This document shows positions 62,643-64,000 of a stretch of DNA of 64,000 nt, in pieces (within the stretch, counting starts at the first letter, position 1; every line of letters begins with the position of its first letter). The position numbers were made by a program, and so were the translations under genes. This DNA comes from Bacteroidaceae bacterium. GTDB lineage: Bacteria > Bacteroidota > Bacteroidia > Bacteroidales > Bacteroidaceae. The notes under the pieces were generated by a model that had not been told where the DNA came from, searched no databases, and was given only the letters and a program-made list of their open reading frames with translations. The stretch lies in NCBI GenBank assembly GCA_902362375.1, contig CABIVS010000011.1:168458-232457 (forward strand), written 5' to 3'.

Positions 62643-64000
62643 ATGAAGATAAAAAATCTTATATCTTGTGCCCTTTGCGGGCTTACTCTCTTTGCCTGCT
62701 CACCGTCCGGGGGAGGGAAAGATGCGGAAATGGACTGTTTCATTACCGACTTAATGGAGCGGATGACTCTCCGTGAGAAACTCGGACAACTGAACCTGCC
62801 TTCGGGCGGTGATCTCGTGACAGGTTCGGTGATGAACGGTGAACTTAGCGATATGATTCGCAAACAGGAAATAGGCGGCTTCTTCAATGTCAAGGGGATC
62901 CAGAAAATTAATGCCCTGCAACACCTTGCGGTAGAAGAAAGCCGGTTGAAAATACCTCTACTTGTAGGTGCAGACGTTATCCACGGTTACGAAACTATTT
63001 TCCCGATCCCATTGGCGCTTTCTTGCAGTTGGGACACTCTGGCCGTCGAACGTATGGCACGCATCTCTGCCATTGAAGCCAGCGCAGACGGTATTAACTG
63101 GACATTCAGCCCGATGGTCGATATTTGTCGTGACGCCCGCTGGGGACGTATCGCAGAAGGGAGTGGGGAAGATCCTTACCTGGGTTCTTTAATGGCTAAA
63201 GCGTATGTGCGTGGTTATCAGGGAAACAATATGCAGGGCAACGATGAAATACTTGCCTGTGTGAAACATTTTGCACTTTATGGAGCGTCTGAATCAGGAC
63301 GTGATTATAATGTGGTGGATATGAGCCGCCTGCGTATGTATAACGAATATCTGGCTCCTTATAAAGCTGCCGTTGATGCCGGTGTAGGTAGTGTCATGAG
63401 TTCTTTTAATATCGTCGACGGTATTCCTGCCACGGCCAATAAATGGTTACTGACCGATCTGCTTCGGGATGAATGGGGTTTCGGGGGACTATTGGTGACA
63501 GATTATAATTCGATAGCCGAAATGTCCTCCCACGGTGTCGCCCCTCTGAAAGAAGCTTCCATACGTGCTTTGCAGGCAGGGACAGATATGGATATGGTTT
63601 CCTGTGGTTTTTTGAACACACTGGAAGAATTCCTGAAAGAAGGAAAAGTGACGGAAGAACAGATAAATGCGGCCTGCCGTCGTGTCCTGGAAGCTAAATA
63701 TAAATTGGGGTTATTCTCCGATCCGTATAAATATTGTGATACTCTGCGTACCCGGGAAAAACTTTATACGGCCGAACATCGTTCTTCCGCCCGTACGATT
63801 GCAACTGAAACTTTTGTTTTGTTGAAGAACGATCGTCATCTGCTTCCTTTGGACATAAAAGGAAAGATTGCCCTGATCGGTCCGATGGCAGATGCACGTA
63901 ATAACATGTGTGGAATGTGGAGTATGACATGTACTCCTTCCCGGCACGGAACGTTACTGGAAGGAATCCGTTCGGCAGCGGGTGATAAGGCTGAAATACT
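62643..64000 (+). CDS. GH3 glycosidase, lipoprotein, cut by window end
   Basis: The frame is open from the ATG at 62643 to the last base (about 452 residues seen). Lipobox LFACS. Marks of GH3: 'GADVIHGYETIFPIPLALSC', 'DGINWTFSPMVDICRDARWG', 'GEDPYLGSLM', KHF with 'ACVKHFALYGASESGRDYN', and the nucleophile Asp in LLVTDYNS (about residue 287). The second (alpha/beta) domain begins (LLKNDRHLLPL) and the C-terminal FnIII part lies beyond the edge. A beta-glucosidase or beta-xylosidase type enzyme; specificity unknown. Confidence 0.92.
   Translation, partial: MKIKNLISCALCGLTLFACSPSGGGKDAEMDCFITDLMERMTLREKLGQLNLPSGGDLVTGSVMNGELSDMIRKQEIGGFFNVKGIQKINALQHLAVEESRLKIPLLVGADVIHGYETIFPIPLALSCSWDTLAVERMARISAIEASADGINWTFSPMVDICRDARWGRIAEGSGEDPYLGSLMAKAYVRGYQGNNMQGNDEILACVKHFALYGASESGRDYNVVDMSRLRMYNEYLAPYKAAVDAGVGSVMSSFNIVDGIPATANKWLLTDLLRDEWGFGGLLVTDYNSIAEMSSHGVAPLKEASIRALQAGTDMDMVSCGFLNTLEEFLKEGKVTEEQINAACRRVLEAKYKLGLFSDPYKYCDTLRTREKLYTAEHRSSARTIATETFVLLKNDRHLLPLDIKGKIALIGPMADARNNMCGMWSMTCTPSRHGTLLEGIRSAAGDKAEI

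Noticed and set aside
61928..62893. Minus-strand open frame of 321 codons across the GH42/GH3 junction
   Set aside because: It is antisense to two clear glycosidase genes, and its translation shows no recognisable family.

Overview
The window looks like a chromosomal segment of a gut Bacteroides (Bacteroides thetaiotaomicron/ovatus/xylanisolvens-like). The signs are SusC/SusD pairs, FecR/ECF sigma switches, a one-protein hybrid two-component regulator, fimbrillin-type lipoproteins, few Shine-Dalgarno sequences, and many promoters of the Bacteroides type (TAnnTTTG at -7).

Layout. (1) 81-10178: a fimbria-like surface operon with three fimbrillin-type lipoproteins and one small secreted protein, all sharing a C-terminal DUF1566/Lcl-like domain, then an orphan small protein, a DUF3575 protein and a large OmpA-like lipoprotein. 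An HU protein and a small membrane protein follow. (2) 11360-15325: an RNA-handling group (RRM protein, DEAD-box helicase, cold-shock-domain protein) with a flavin enzyme among them. (3) 15478-17319: a DJ-1/PfpI protein and a nitroreductase behind a large inverted repeat, then a promoter that now drives only the stub of a ferredoxin-type gene. (4) 17377-21336 (minus): a three-gene MFS/HlyD/TolC efflux operon. (5) 21701-26674 (minus): tRNA-Phe and a housekeeping operon sppA-lpxK-punA-thiL. (6) 26905-30410: a histidine acid phosphatase and a GH92 alpha-mannosidase, followed by a tandem array of four 18-bp palindromes. (7) 30568-44256: PUL 1, an ECF sigma/FecR pair divergent from susC-susD, a lipoprotein, a BACON-containing TIM-barrel enzyme, a GH5-like enzyme and GH20. 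(8) 44505-50110: a hybrid two-component regulator and a convergent SLC13-type transporter. (9) 50300 to the right edge: PUL 2, an ECF sigma/FecR pair reading into susC-susD, a GH43-like propeller, a triple-repeat lipoprotein, GH42 and a GH3 gene that runs off the window.

How it works together. The two PULs are diverged copies of one plan: sensing SusC (with STN domain), SusD, surface lipoproteins and glycosidases under an ECF sigma/FecR switch. The most interesting layer is regulatory. Both susC leaders carry, on the opposite strand, a candidate short RNA with a -7 element and a strong intrinsic terminator at matching positions, like the cis-antisense RNAs known from Bacteroides PULs such as DonS. 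A near-identical 32-bp promoter-like block lies upstream of PUL 1 susC and of PUL 2 GH42, so one sigma factor may reach both clusters. GH92, the GH5-like enzyme and GH20 together suggest N-glycan core breakdown for PUL 1, although no GH18 is visible. Everything rests on reading the sequence; no searches were run.
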